A DNA stretch of 36,436 nt, from NCBI GenBank assembly GCA_910577925.1, contig CAJTOI010000030.1:1-36436 (forward strand). The letters run 5' to 3'. The position numbers and the translations under genes are program-made. This DNA is from an uncultured Roseburia sp. (GTDB taxonomy: Bacteria > Bacillota > Clostridia > Lachnospirales > Lachnospiraceae). This document shows positions 1 to 8,767 of the stretch, one piece after another; within the stretch, counting starts at the first letter, position 1, and every line of letters begins with the position of its first letter. The notes beneath the pieces were generated by a model. That model did no database searches, was not told where the DNA came from, and worked only from the letters and a program-made list of their open reading frames with translations.

Positions 1-227
1 GGCTCTACAGGAACCACCTGCTGTGCGGGCATTTTCCCCTGGATGGTTTTCAGGCAGGCCTCCCTTACGCGGCGCAGCCGGTAATAATAATTCGCTTTTG
101 TGATGCCGTGATGGGCACACCAGGTGACAACGCTCATGCCGGCTGGACGACTCTGGCAGTCCCGGATCTGAGCCGCCCATTCCTGGAGACGGCACTGCTC
201 AGCCACTATGGTTGTTTCTGAACTCAT
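1..227 (-). CDS. tnpA: IS66-family accessory protein TnpA, N-terminal part (runs off window)
   Basis: This reading frame begins with ATG at 225-227, just after a very strong AGGAGGTAAG ribosome binding site (231-240), and continues past the start of the window. The visible 75 residues start MSSETTIVAEQCRLQEWAAQ and contain MSVVTWCAHHGITKANYYYR. That pattern, 'S-x-x-x-W-C-x-x-x-x-I-x-x-x-x-Y-Y-x-R', is the helix-turn-helix-like signature of the small TnpA protein that precedes TnpB and the transposase in IS66 elements. Its role in transposition is established for the family; the remaining IS66 genes would lie before base 1. Whether the element is intact cannot be judged from this window. Confidence 0.8.
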   Translation of the reverse strand, partial: MSSETTIVAEQCRLQEWAAQIRDCQSRPAGMSVVTWCAHHGITKANYYYRLRRVREACLKTIQGKMPAQQVVPVE

Positions 228-275
228 AGACTTACCTCCTGATATCGGTGTCAAAAGTTGAGGCTTAACTTTTGA
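1..275 (-). mobile_element. IS66-type insertion sequence, one end
   Basis: The truncated tnpA and its upstream region form one end of an IS66-family element. Upstream of tnpA is a perfect 9-bp inverted repeat, TCAAAAGTT at 251-259 and AACTTTTGA at 267-275, separated by GAGGCTT. Read on the minus strand, the region gives TTAAGCCTCAACTTTTGACA, which resembles but does not exactly match the GTAAGC-type termini of IS66 elements. The exact boundary (about 260-275) is inferred; the other end and any 8-bp target duplication lie outside the window. Confidence 0.5.
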
Positions 276-350
276 TACTCATGATAGAAATATAGTCTAT
301 TGTCACATATTTATCCTTTACAGTCGAGGTACGCACTATCTACCGTTTAC

Positions 351-3151
351 GCTGTAGTTCCCGGTTATCACTTGGTATGGTATAATGACGGTGTGACTCA
401 TGACAACGCCTTAGAGGCTGTAGTTCCCGGTTATCACTTGGTATGGTATAATTGAGATAAAAGATAAGAGCTTTGCGGAAATGCTGTAGTTCCCGGTTAT
501 CACTTGGTATGGTATAATCCATCTATTTCCCTATCCTCCTTAACTCCGCTGTAGTTCCCGGTTATCACTTGGTATGGTATAATTTCTCAATTGCTATCCT
601 TTCACAATCGGCAGCTGTAGTTCCCGGTTATCACTTGGTATGGTATAATCTAATCTGTTTTTCATCCCAACACCTCATGCTGTAGTTCCCGGTTATCACT
701 TGGTATGGTATAATTGAATCAGCCAATGCAGCAGCCAGCACAATGCTGTAGTTCCCGGTTATCACTTGGTATGGTATAATAAATTTATGTGCTCCAAAAT
801 ACCCTAAAAAGCTGTAGTTCCCGGTTATCACTTGGTATGGTATAATGGAATAGAGGTCTTTTATTTCTTCCTTAGTGCTGTAGTTCCCGGTTATCACTTG
901 GTATGGTATAATATTCATCTTCGGTTGTTTTGGCAAAACCAAGCTGTAGTTCCCGGTTATCACTTGGTATGGTATAATCTTGGAAACGTGGCAAATGAGC
1001 GCCAGTACGCTGTAGTTCCCGGTTATCACTTGGTATGGTATAATGTACATCGGTCAATTATGCAGCTGAAAGGAGCTGTAGTTCCCGGTTATCACTTGGT
1101 ATGGTATAATCGCAGGATGAACAGATGATATTTTCCGCGGGCTGTAGTTCCCGGTTATCACTTGGTATGGTATAATTGAGTTAGAGAAATGCGAAGATTG
1201 CGACAAGCTGTAGTTCCCGGTTATCACTTGGTATGGTATAATGTAATATCGGAGCTGGCAAAAGTAGGTATAGCTGTAGTTCCCGGTTATCACTTGGTAT
1301 GGTATAATGATAAGCAGACATTGTATAATTGGGCAAGCGCTGTAGTTCCCGGTTATCACTTGGTATGGTATAATTGTAACAGTACCCCAACCGACACGCT
1401 CATAGCTGTAGTTCCCGGTTATCACTTGGTATGGTATAATTATTCTGCCGTTGTTTTTAGTTTTCTTTTTGCTGTAGTTCCCGGTTATCACTTGGTATGG
1501 TATAATACCTTGCAAGTACCATATTTCTGTAATTGTGCTGTAGTTCCCGGTTATCACTTGGTATGGTATAATCAGGACACCATGCGGAAATTTCGGAACG
1601 GCGCTGTAGTTCCCGGTTATCACTTGGTATGGTATAATTGCTGGCCGAGTGATTTTGATGACGAGGCAGCTGTAGTTCCCGGTTATCACTTGGTATGGTA
1701 TAATAAGCGAGAAGGATATGAAAATCAGAAATTTGCTGTAGTTCCCGGTTATCACTTGGTATGGTATAATAAAGAACTGCCGAAAAAAGTATCGGCGTGG
1801 CTGTAGTTCCCGGTTATCACTTGGTATGGTATAATAAAGAGTTTGTAAAGGAACACGGGCACGGCGCTGTAGTTCCCGGTTATCACTTGGTATGGTATAA
1901 TTCCACAGCGCATCCGTAATACAATAGACACGCTGTAGTTCCCGGTTATCACTTGGTATGGTATAATAAGAATGGATAACGGGCTTGGCTCTGCGTGCTG
2001 TAGTTCCCGGTTATCACTTGGTATGGTATAATTATAATCTACATAAATCCTGTTTTCGTCCTGCTGTAGTTCCCGGTTATCACTTGGTATGGTATAATAA
2101 AAATCTGGCATACACACGCTTTGAAACTGCTGTAGTTCCCGGTTATCACTTGGTATGGTATAATTTGTATGCCTTTAGTCTGCATCTGGTACAGGCTGTA
2201 GTTCCCGGTTATCACTTGGTATGGTATAATCAATTCCAGTATATTCTGCCATGTTATTTTGCTGTAGTTCCCGGTTATCACTTGGTATGGTATAATGAAT
2301 TGATACAACGCCTTTCTGCGAAGGACGCTGTAGTTCCCGGTTATCACTTGGTATGGTATAATCAAACACATAAGAAATAGACTGAAACAACGCTGTAGTT
2401 CCCGGTTATCACTTGGTATGGTATAATCGGTATTTGGCAAGTGGGGAAAGCACAACGGCTGTAGTTCCCGGTTATCACTTGGTATGGTATAATCTATACG
2501 AAAACAGGATATGTCCGTAGGTGCTGTAGTTCCCGGTTATCACTTGGTATGGTATAATCACGGAATAGATTGTGTCGAGCGTGGGCGGGCTGTAGTTCCC
2601 GGTTATCACTTGGTATGGTATAATTGATAAAATGTCGGAAATGCAAAGACTGAGCTGTAGTTCCCGGTTATCACTTGGTATGGTATAATTGCCGGAAAGA
2701 TTAAGTTTGACGAGTTTTCGCTGTAGTTCCCGGTTATCACTTGGTATGGTATAATGACACGTTTTCTGCTAGTCGAATAGGTTATGCTGTAGTTCCCGGT
2801 TATCACTTGGTATGGTATAATACGGGGTGTTCTTTCTGTTGTTCCTACTGTGCTGTAGTTCCCGGTTATCACTTGGTATGGTATAATTCCCCATCAGTTC
2901 GGGGCAACTCTGCAATCGCTGTAGTTCCCGGTTATCACTTGGTATGGTATAATTCACCTACAACCCCCACGCCGCCCGTCACAGCTGTAGTTCCCGGTTA
3001 TCACTTGGTATGGTATAATGGAACTTTAGCGGACAAAGTGGCTGGGGTGGCTGTAGTTCCCGGTTATCACTTGGTATGGTATAATTAATTGCCTGGACAG
3101 TGTATTTCTTTTCCAGCTGTAGTTCCCGGTTATCACTTGGTATGGTATAAT
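351..3151 (+). CRISPR. Type II-C CRISPR array, 43 repeats and 42 spacers
   Basis: There are 43 copies of a 36-nt repeat that starts GCTGTAGTTCCC and ends GGTATGGTATAAT. The first copy is at 351-386 and the last at 3116-3151. Spacers are 29 or 30 nt and I saw no two alike. I saw no mismatches among the repeats and no degenerate terminal copy. The plus strand is the probable crRNA strand because the minus-strand tracrRNA near cas9 is complementary to it, and because repeats beginning GNTGTAG and ending TATAAT have this polarity in known II-C systems. Repeat positions 28-36 read TGGTATAAT, an extended -10 promoter element, with a weak -35-like TTCCCG exactly 17 bp upstream (positions 8-13). In Neisseria II-C systems such repeat-borne promoters start each crRNA inside the spacer. 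The array is transcribed toward cas2, which lies on the opposite strand. Confidence 0.98.
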
Positions 3152-3161
3152 AGGGAACACC

Positions 3162-3196
3162 AAACCCCACATAACTTCCGGGATTATGTGGGGTTT
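3162..3196. terminator. Hairpin between CRISPR array and cas2
   Basis: A perfect 13-bp inverted repeat, AAACCCCACATAA at 3162-3174 and TTATGTGGGGTTT at 3184-3196, has a 9-nt loop. It starts 11 bases after the last repeat and lies 55 bases beyond the cas2 stop codon. It is placed to end transcription from both the array (plus) and the cas operon (minus). The T-run on the plus strand is modest (ATTTT after CCTC), so strength as a terminator is inferred. Confidence 0.7.
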
Positions 3197-3251
3197 CCTC
3201 ATTTTAAAATCAACTCTTCTATTGTTTTTTCACAGTAAATCCGGTCTTTTC

Positions 3252-3572
3252 TCAAAAAATATTGACTAATTCCGTGGATTCAGGCGTATCATCAAATGTC
3301 TTCTCTCCCAGCAGCACTTCTATCGACTCGTACTGCTTTTCTGTAAGTACCAGAACACGAACCGACCCTCTTTCCGGCAAATGCTGATTCAAACGCGATT
3401 TGTGCATGGCAATCGCATCCGTTCCGTTGCAGATTCTTGAATAGACGGACCACTGCATCATATGATAACCGTCTTTTAATAAAAATTTACGGAACTTCGC
3501 CGCCGTTTTACGCTCTTTCTCTGTCCCGACCGGCAAATCAAAAAACACCAGTATTCTCATAAATTTATTCAT
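3252..3572 (-). CDS. cas2: CRISPR-associated protein Cas2
   Basis: This 106-residue protein has the normal Cas2 length. It starts MNKFMRILVFFDLPVGTEKE, where the FFDLP strand carries the conserved Asp (D12) of the ferredoxin-like fold. The middle MQWSVYSRICNG and the RVLVLTEKQY strand also fit Cas2. Cas2 forms the scaffold of the Cas1-Cas2 spacer integrase. The ATG overlaps the end of cas1 by 8 bases (ATGAATAA), so the two are probably translationally coupled. The start at 3572 is preferred over the internal Met5 because AGGTG lies about 7 bases upstream. It is the last cas gene; no csn2 or cas4 follows, which supports subtype II-C. Confidence 0.95.
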   Translation of the reverse strand: MNKFMRILVFFDLPVGTEKERKTAAKFRKFLLKDGYHMMQWSVYSRICNGTDAIAMHKSRLNQHLPERGSVRVLVLTEKQYESIEVLLGEKTFDDTPESTELVNIF

Positions 3573-4470
3573 AGCTATGCACCTGTAATTCCATCAATTC
3601 CGGCAGGTCAAGCGACTCGCGCTTTCCCTGTATGGCGCTGCTGTAGCCCGCTGCCAGCATATCAATGCAATTACTGACGATACGCTTCTCCCCCTTCACC
3701 GACATATCATAATTTACAATCCCAAACAATCCCCGCTTCGCCTCCGGCGTCAGGCTGCTGTCCGCCTCCGCAATATCAAAATGCCCGGATACATACAGAT
3801 CCGCCAACGGGCGAAACGGTTCAATCATATCATCCGCCAGATTAAAATTATTCAGTTCACTGTGATGGAACATTCCGATTGAAGGCTCTAATCCATAGCA
3901 GACAATCGATCTTGCAATCATACCGCGCACAATCGCATAACCGTAATTGAGTGCGGAATTAATGATACAGTCATCGCCTCTTGAAAATCCTGTGCCATAC
4001 AGTGCGCGAAAATAAAAGGCTGCCGCTTTCGCTTCCACATGTGTCCGATCCCCCGACTGCACCTCCCTGCTCATCTGAAATAATTCCCTGTCGCCTCCCT
4101 TTCCCATAAGCTGCAGACAAAGCGCCTGATTTCTGATTTTCTGCACCACAATCTGCTGCCACAGCCGCTTTTGCAGCGGCCTCCCCGCTTCCATCTGATA
4201 TTTCAGAATCTTAAAATGTCTGCTGTGCCTGACCAGCGGAAGCACAACGGCATTAGGCAGGTGCTTCCCATCACACACATACACCGCAATCCCGCAGTCT
4301 GCGGCTTTCTGCAAAAAATATGAAGAAAGCATTACCGACGGATTTTCAATCAAAATACAGTTGATATCTTCCAGCGGAATACTAACCTCGGTCCCGTTAT
4401 CAAGTATCAGCTGCCCGTTTTTGATATGCAGCCGCGTGTTTCCTTCAATTTTGATATTCCGAAAGCCCAT
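3565..4470 (-). CDS. cas1: CRISPR-associated endonuclease/integrase Cas1
   Basis: This 301-residue protein matches type II Cas1 in length and motifs. The N-terminal beta domain is represented by LILDNGTEVSIPLEDINCIL and the C-terminal helical domain by INSALNYGYAIVRGMIARSI, then GMFHHSELNNFNLADDMIEP with the conserved histidines at residues 202-203 and the acidic/EPFRP motif just after. Cas1 cuts and joins DNA during spacer acquisition together with Cas2, helped in type II by Cas9. AAAGGGGTG provides the ribosome binding site just before the ATG. It lies 51 bases after cas9 and overlaps cas2. All key motifs look intact, so adaptation should be functional. Confidence 0.96.
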   Translation of the reverse strand: MGFRNIKIEGNTRLHIKNGQLILDNGTEVSIPLEDINCILIENPSVMLSSYFLQKAADCGIAVYVCDGKHLPNAVVLPLVRHSRHFKILKYQMEAGRPLQKRLWQQIVVQKIRNQALCLQLMGKGGDRELFQMSREVQSGDRTHVEAKAAAFYFRALYGTGFSRGDDCIINSALNYGYAIVRGMIARSIVCYGLEPSIGMFHHSELNNFNLADDMIEPFRPLADLYVSGHFDIAEADSSLTPEAKRGLFGIVNYDMSVKGEKRIVSNCIDMLAAGYSSAIQGKRESLDLPELMELQVHSYE

Positions 4471-4521
4471 ATGACACCCCTTTCATGCCGTCGAAATTTC
4501 CGATTTGCACCCGCTGAAAAT

Positions 4522-7500
4522 CTATTCAAACCCCATACGGTTTTCATGTCTGACGACCGAGACATTTCCCAGAATATCCACCTGGCATTTCTCGATCAAC
4601 TCCAGTCTCTGCAGCCCCAGACCCCTGAATTTATAACTGTTGTCATGTGCAATGCCTGCAATACTGCCGGTTGAAATATCCGCACTTTTGTAATATACAT
4701 ACATCTCGTTCAGCGTACTGTTTCCGCCTGCAATATAGGTAATCGGAATATTTTTTCTTTTGACATGCACAAGATCATTCGAATACAGGCTAAATATAAA
4801 ATCTTTGTCGTCTACTTCCTTCCATTCTTCATAGCGCTTAGACGATGTCGCCGCCTTATTCGGCAGTACTTTCTTTACCACATCCGCCGTGTAAACCGGC
4901 ACAAAATAATACTTTCCGTTCTCACGGAATACATCGATGCGCACCATCGCACCGTTTTCGGCGATTCCGCATCCGCCGTTTACTTCCACTCCGAGCGACA
5001 ATTTCTTTTCTATCTTTACTTTCTTTACGATCGGCCCTTCGGTCCCGTCCGCTTTCGGCTTATAAAACGGTTCCGCAAACGCCTTCTTTCCATTGTTTTC
5101 GTATAACTGCAGCTGACGCTTGAGTGCCTCGTACAGCAGCCTGTCGCTGTCCGGCGCGTAATATCCGTCTATCTCCCCGTCCTTATTCAGCTTCAAATCG
5201 GTCAGCGCGGTTTTCGTGAGCACAACACCTCTTTCCCTGTATTCCCTCGGACTTCTGATCGTATCCGCATGCGCCGCTCCAGTCACTTTGTGATTCGGCA
5301 TACGCGAGACAAAAATCGGACGAACCACCGCCGCACGCCCGTCGAGCATCCACTCCGGATAATCAATTCTTCGGCTGACATCGGAATGCGTCTCCAGAAA
5401 ACCGAGCGGGTCCTCCCCCATGCGCACATGCAGCTCATCCAGAAAATCCCGCCACGGAGGAGCAATCTTTACCCCGAACTTCTCGTCCCACTCCTCCTTC
5501 GAAAAGAGATTTCTGTCATAAATCTCCCCTGTCTCCTCGTCCACAAACTGCGTGTCTCTCGCATAGCGCAGCTCCCTTGCCTGCACGCTCCTTGAAATAC
5601 GGTGTATCATCCCGTCGGTACAGCATGCAATCACAACCGCATCCACCGCGTGGTGCGTATCAATATCCCTGTTTTTCGTCTCAAAAAGCTTTTGTATCGC
5701 CCAGCGCTTCCGCAGATACGCCGTCACCGCACCGTTGACCGCCGTCACCTGCTTCTTGTGTCCTTCCCTCCGATACGGCTCAAACTCCAGATTCTGACGA
5801 ATCAGATTGTAAATAACCTTCGTGATATATTTTGTATCGGTGAGATTGCGCTCCTTAAACTGCTTTCGCTCCTCCTCCGTAAAATGCTGTTTCAGCAGTT
5901 TCTGGCGCTTGCGGTAGTCCTTCACGCAGGCGGCCGCTCTCGCCTCAAACGCACTCCACCGCTTCTCATCCTGTCCAAAGTATTCGTAGGGCGTCCGGTT
6001 CCCCTTCTGCCGGTTCTCTTCCGAGGTCACCAGCACTTTATTGCGGAAACTGTCGTCAAACGTAATGCTGTACGGCAGAATATGGTCAATATCGTAGCCT
6101 GACGCAAACAGTTCCGTCAGCGGAATGCGCTTTCCCGAATACAGACAGATGCCGTCCTGCTCTTCCCACAGACGGTATTTTAAAATATCCTGCCCGGTCG
6201 GATTTACTTTTCCAAGCTCTCTGATCCGCTCTTTCACCTTGTCATTCGCGGCAAAACGGCTGTCCATATCCTTTTTCAGCTTTTGGCGTTCATCAAAATT
6301 TTTAGACATCTCCCGCGCCAGCTCAATGTTGATTGCCTGCGGACTCCCGTATTTTCGAATAATGGCGTTTATCACCTTCACTGTCTGAGATACCGAACGC
6401 TTTACAACCGGATTCGTAATCTCATCGACCGTCTGATGAACCGCTTCGCCTTTCAGCAATCTGGATCTTGTTCCACAGTAATCCGCTTTGAAATCATATC
6501 CCGCCGCCTCGCACGCCTTGTCATACGCCATTCCCTCTTTTAAATACGGTAAAATCTTCTGCATGGCCTTGACCGACAGGTGCTGGAATTTCGTCGGAGC
6601 AAGTTCGAGCAGGCTCTCAATCTCTTCCTGTGTCAGCGCAAGCTTTTTAAGCTCTTCTGCTCTGCTGTCATCATTCTTATATAAAGTCAGAACCGCCGCA
6701 ACCGCATCGACAACCGCCATGCGCTGTTCCTCGGTACCGTCCGAAAGCAGGCGGCCGATCCGCTTTTTCACCTCATAGTAAAAAGGCATTGACGCAAATC
6801 GGGTATTCTCCGTATCTTTAACGGAATCCTCCTCGCTGCCCTTTGCCTTCGCGCCGTAATTTAACATGTTAAAACGGTACTCCGCACCGATATTCAGCGT
6901 TTTCCGCACCGCTGCGTACTTTAACTCTTTTTTGCCGTGCAGCAGCTCAAGCAGAAGCCTCCGCTCCTCCCCTGTCAGTTCCCGCACGTTTCCGTTTTTG
7001 TCTGTCAGCCGAAGATGATTGATTTTCTGCAGCGCGACAAACAGCTCCGCCGTATAAGACGCTTTCGCGGCCCGCATCTCCTCCGGTTCGAACGTACACC
7101 TGCCGACCCGGTCTCCAAACCCTTTCATCGCATAGGGGCTGTCCGTTCCGTCCGCCTGTTTTCCGGGCCCGAGGTCAAAGGAGCGCTGACTCTCCATAAT
7201 CTCAAGATACGCGTCCTCAAACTCTTGTGCCGCCTTCTCATTCCCGAGCGCGCGCTGCGCGGCAAAGATCGCATGTACCTCCTCCACCAGCATCGCCCTT
7301 AAAATCGTATGTTTATAATCATCGGTTGTGTTCCTGATTGCCGGGATATAGCCGCTCTCGCTCCACGGACACGCAGCCTTAAACTCTGCGTCACAGTAAA
7401 GCATCTCACCGACCGTCCGATAGCCCTTTTCCTGCAGCAGCTTCTGATTAGCCTCCGTCGCTTTTAAGACCGCACCGCCCTCCTTTGTGGCCGTCTCCGC

Positions 7501-7935
7501 TTTTCTGGTCGACTTAAAACCGCGGTGCTTCGCGATATGAAGCAGTACCTGCGCCAGCTCCTCGTCTTTTAGTTTCCGGTCCAGCGCCTCATAGCGCAGA
7601 CGGTACACATCCGGAAGTCCTGCCGAATGATACCGCTCCATAAAGGCATCAATCTCAATCAGTCCCCTCTCCTGCATCAGCCATTTGATGCGGTCTAAGC
7701 GGTGTCTCCTCCGGCGCAGTCTCCTGCGGGTCGTCCGCGCCGCCCTTCTCGGCCCTGCCAGAGATTCCCCTGTCTTCGGAATCTCGGCCCGCTCAAAGAG
7801 CCGCACGCCCAGATCCACAATGCGCACCGGTTCATCGCTGCTGTTGTTCTCCAAAACGGCCCAGCCGACCGATGTAATACCGATATCCAACCCGATGCGG
7901 TAATACAGTTTTTCCGGTTTTCTGTCTTTTTCCAT
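4522..7935 (-). CDS. cas9: Type II-C Cas9 RNA-guided endonuclease
   Basis: This 1137-residue protein is at the compact end of Cas9 sizes, as expected for II-C. RuvC-I is YRIGLDIGITSVGWAVLE with catalytic D17. An arginine-rich bridge helix follows (GPRRAARTTRRRLRRRRHRL, about residues 61-80). RuvC-II is INIELAREMSKN with E538. The HNH domain has YDIDHILPYS with catalytic H618 and the following asparagine-rich region. RuvC-III is DTHHAVDAVVIAC with H761/H762 and D765. The C-terminal third is the PAM-interacting part and is not predictable by eye. All active-site residues are present, so the enzyme should cut both DNA strands, guided by crRNA and the tracrRNA encoded just upstream. AAGGAG lies before the ATG. 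No separate cas9 promoter is obvious between the tracrRNA terminator and the gene. Confidence 0.97.
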   Translation of the reverse strand: MEKDRKPEKLYYRIGLDIGITSVGWAVLENNSSDEPVRIVDLGVRLFERAEIPKTGESLAGPRRAARTTRRRLRRRRHRLDRIKWLMQERGLIEIDAFMERYHSAGLPDVYRLRYEALDRKLKDEELAQVLLHIAKHRGFKSTRKAETATKEGGAVLKATEANQKLLQEKGYRTVGEMLYCDAEFKAACPWSESGYIPAIRNTTDDYKHTILRAMLVEEVHAIFAAQRALGNEKAAQEFEDAYLEIMESQRSFDLGPGKQADGTDSPYAMKGFGDRVGRCTFEPEEMRAAKASYTAELFVALQKINHLRLTDKNGNVRELTGEERRLLLELLHGKKELKYAAVRKTLNIGAEYRFNMLNYGAKAKGSEEDSVKDTENTRFASMPFYYEVKKRIGRLLSDGTEEQRMAVVDAVAAVLTLYKNDDSRAEELKKLALTQEEIESLLELAPTKFQHLSVKAMQKILPYLKEGMAYDKACEAAGYDFKADYCGTRSRLLKGEAVHQTVDEITNPVVKRSVSQTVKVINAIIRKYGSPQAINIELAREMSKNFDERQKLKKDMDSRFAANDKVKERIRELGKVNPTGQDILKYRLWEEQDGICLYSGKRIPLTELFASGYDIDHILPYSITFDDSFRNKVLVTSEENRQKGNRTPYEYFGQDEKRWSAFEARAAACVKDYRKRQKLLKQHFTEEERKQFKERNLTDTKYITKVIYNLIRQNLEFEPYRREGHKKQVTAVNGAVTAYLRKRWAIQKLFETKNRDIDTHHAVDAVVIACCTDGMIHRISRSVQARELRYARDTQFVDEETGEIYDRNLFSKEEWDEKFGVKIAPPWRDFLDELHVRMGEDPLGFLETHSDVSRRIDYPEWMLDGRAAVVRPIFVSRMPNHKVTGAAHADTIRSPREYRERGVVLTKTALTDLKLNKDGEIDGYYAPDSDRLLYEALKRQLQLYENNGKKAFAEPFYKPKADGTEGPIVKKVKIEKKLSLGVEVNGGCGIAENGAMVRIDVFRENGKYYFVPVYTADVVKKVLPNKAATSSKRYEEWKEVDDKDFIFSLYSNDLVHVKRKNIPITYIAGGNSTLNEMYVYYKSADISTGSIAGIAHDNSYKFRGLGLQRLELIEKCQVDILGNVSVVRHENRMGFE

Positions 7936-8033
7936 ACCCTTTTCTCCTTCCGCCGCTCTCTGCGGTTTCTCTTTTGAACCTTGCGGGACAAAAGCATTTA
8001 TTGTGTTCGCCCAAATAAATCTGTATAAAAGAT

Positions 8034-8058
8034 AATCCCATTCGCGAAGAATGGGATT
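8034..8058 (-). terminator. Rho-independent terminator of the tracrRNA
   Basis: A 10-bp stem (8034-8043 with 8049-8058) with a GCGAA/TTCGC loop is followed on the minus strand by ATCTTTT. The hairpin is also likely to be the 3' structural stem bound by Cas9. Some read-through into cas9 would be needed unless cas9 has its own promoter in 7936-8026. Confidence 0.85.
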
Positions 8059-8081
8059 AGAGCTTTTAGGTTTTCTACCTT

Positions 8082-8117
8082 ACTGTAGAAACCTGTTATC
8101 ACTTGGTATGATATAAT
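8082..8117 (-). repeat. Degenerate CRISPR repeat (tracrRNA anti-repeat)
   Basis: This single 36-nt copy differs from the array repeat only at positions 1, 8, 9, 10, 13 and 30. It keeps the 15-nt core TTATCACTTGGTATG and the terminal TATAAT. It lies upstream of cas9, about 4.9 kb from the array, and is read on the opposite strand as the anti-repeat of the tracrRNA. Confidence 0.93.
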
Positions 8118-8125
8118 TCTTCTTT

Positions 8126-8154
8126 ATTTTACAATTTTTTCTTACGTTTGTAAA
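8126..8154 (-). promoter_or_regulatory. tracrRNA promoter
   Basis: On the minus strand, -35 TTTACA (8149-8154) and -10 TAAAAT (8126-8131) are separated by exactly 17 bp. The predicted start is at 8118-8119, at the edge of the anti-repeat. The spacing and position make this a convincing promoter. Confidence 0.8.
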
Positions 8155-8222
8155 TATGTTTTTCCGTTTTTTTACAAAACCAGGCATCGTGCAGGCAGGG
8201 CAGGCATGTACCGGTCAAATCA

Positions 8223-8738
8223 TCACGAATCTGTGCCGTCCTCCGCCGGTGCAAACCGCTCAAAAAGCGCCATCAGATTTGCCGTCTTATTCTCATAAAA
8301 GGTATCGTCACTGTCCGCTTTGCGGACTACAAGACACTCATACAGCTGCTCAATGCCGCCCCGGACATAGGCGTCAAACATCTCCTGCTCCCGCTTAAAC
8401 TCCTCTTTTGTCTGCGGCCCGCGAAACGCCGTCTGCACCGACTCCTCCGCCGGCATCCGCTCCGCGTTTTCAAGCATCACCATCATCTGCAGAAGAAAGT
8501 CAAACTCCTCCTTTGCATCAAGCATCTGCTGGAGAAACACGGTCTTTGTCTCAACCGGAGAATAATCGGGCTCCGCTTTCCGGTTCAATCGAAAACCGAT
8601 GACGGCCGCCGCCGGGATAATGTCCACCAGCCGCCTGAAATAGGTGTGCTCGTAATCATTCAGATGCCACAGCTCGCCCGCCATCCGCGCATGTTTCCCG
8701 TATAGTTTGTATTCCGTCTTAAAAAACTCAAAACTCAT
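8223..8738 (-). CDS. Unrecognised 171-residue helical protein of the phosphorothioation operon
   Basis: I do not recognise a domain here. The 171 residues look soluble and largely helical, with no signal peptide or membrane segment. They are rich in aromatic and charged residues, for example ELWHLNDYEHTYFRRLVDII near residues 22-41 and FLLQMMVMLENAERM near residue 80. GAGGAG precedes the ATG. It is the last gene of the ssp operon, 29 bases after the DndD-like ATPase gene, so it most likely works with that ATPase and the 50-residue protein upstream. A three-gene module named SspFGH is known to pair with SspABCD in other bacteria and can coexist with SspE; this gene may belong to such a module, but I cannot match individual names. 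It ends only 69 bases before the tracrRNA promoter. Confidence 0.85.
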   Translation of the reverse strand: MSFEFFKTEYKLYGKHARMAGELWHLNDYEHTYFRRLVDIIPAAAVIGFRLNRKAEPDYSPVETKTVFLQQMLDAKEEFDFLLQMMVMLENAERMPAEESVQTAFRGPQTKEEFKREQEMFDAYVRGGIEQLYECLVVRKADSDDTFYENKTANLMALFERFAPAEDGTDS

Positions 8739-8767
8739 CCTGCTCTCCTCTGCCTCTCAGATTAACT

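Larger units (their letters stand above)
8027..8119 (-). ncRNA. tracrRNA
   Basis: The minus strand from about 8118 begins with an anti-repeat (8117-8082) that pairs with the crRNA repeat at 30 of 36 positions by Watson-Crick, with two of the remaining six forming G-U pairs. The mismatches are clustered in the middle (repeat positions 8-10 and 13), giving the bulged duplex typical of dual guide RNAs. The anti-repeat is followed by AAGG and a small nexus-like hairpin (AGGU paired with ACCU around AGAAA), then by a 10-bp terminator stem. A sigma-70-type promoter sits directly upstream. The length of about 93 nt is typical. It lies on the cas9 strand, 92 bases before the gene. Confidence 0.9.

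Noticed and set aside
340..3170. Open frames across the CRISPR array that encode a repeating peptide (AVVPGYHLVWYN on one strand, IIPYQVITGNYS on the other).
   Set aside because: They arise because the 66-base repeat-spacer unit is divisible by three and the repeat lacks stops in those frames. They have no ribosome binding sites, and the unit length varies where spacers are 29 nt.
8160..8222. Possible terminator after the ssp operon in GC-rich repeats (GGCAGGGCAGGCA).
   Set aside because: The sequence is a short tandem similarity rather than a stable inverted repeat, and no T-run follows on the minus strand.
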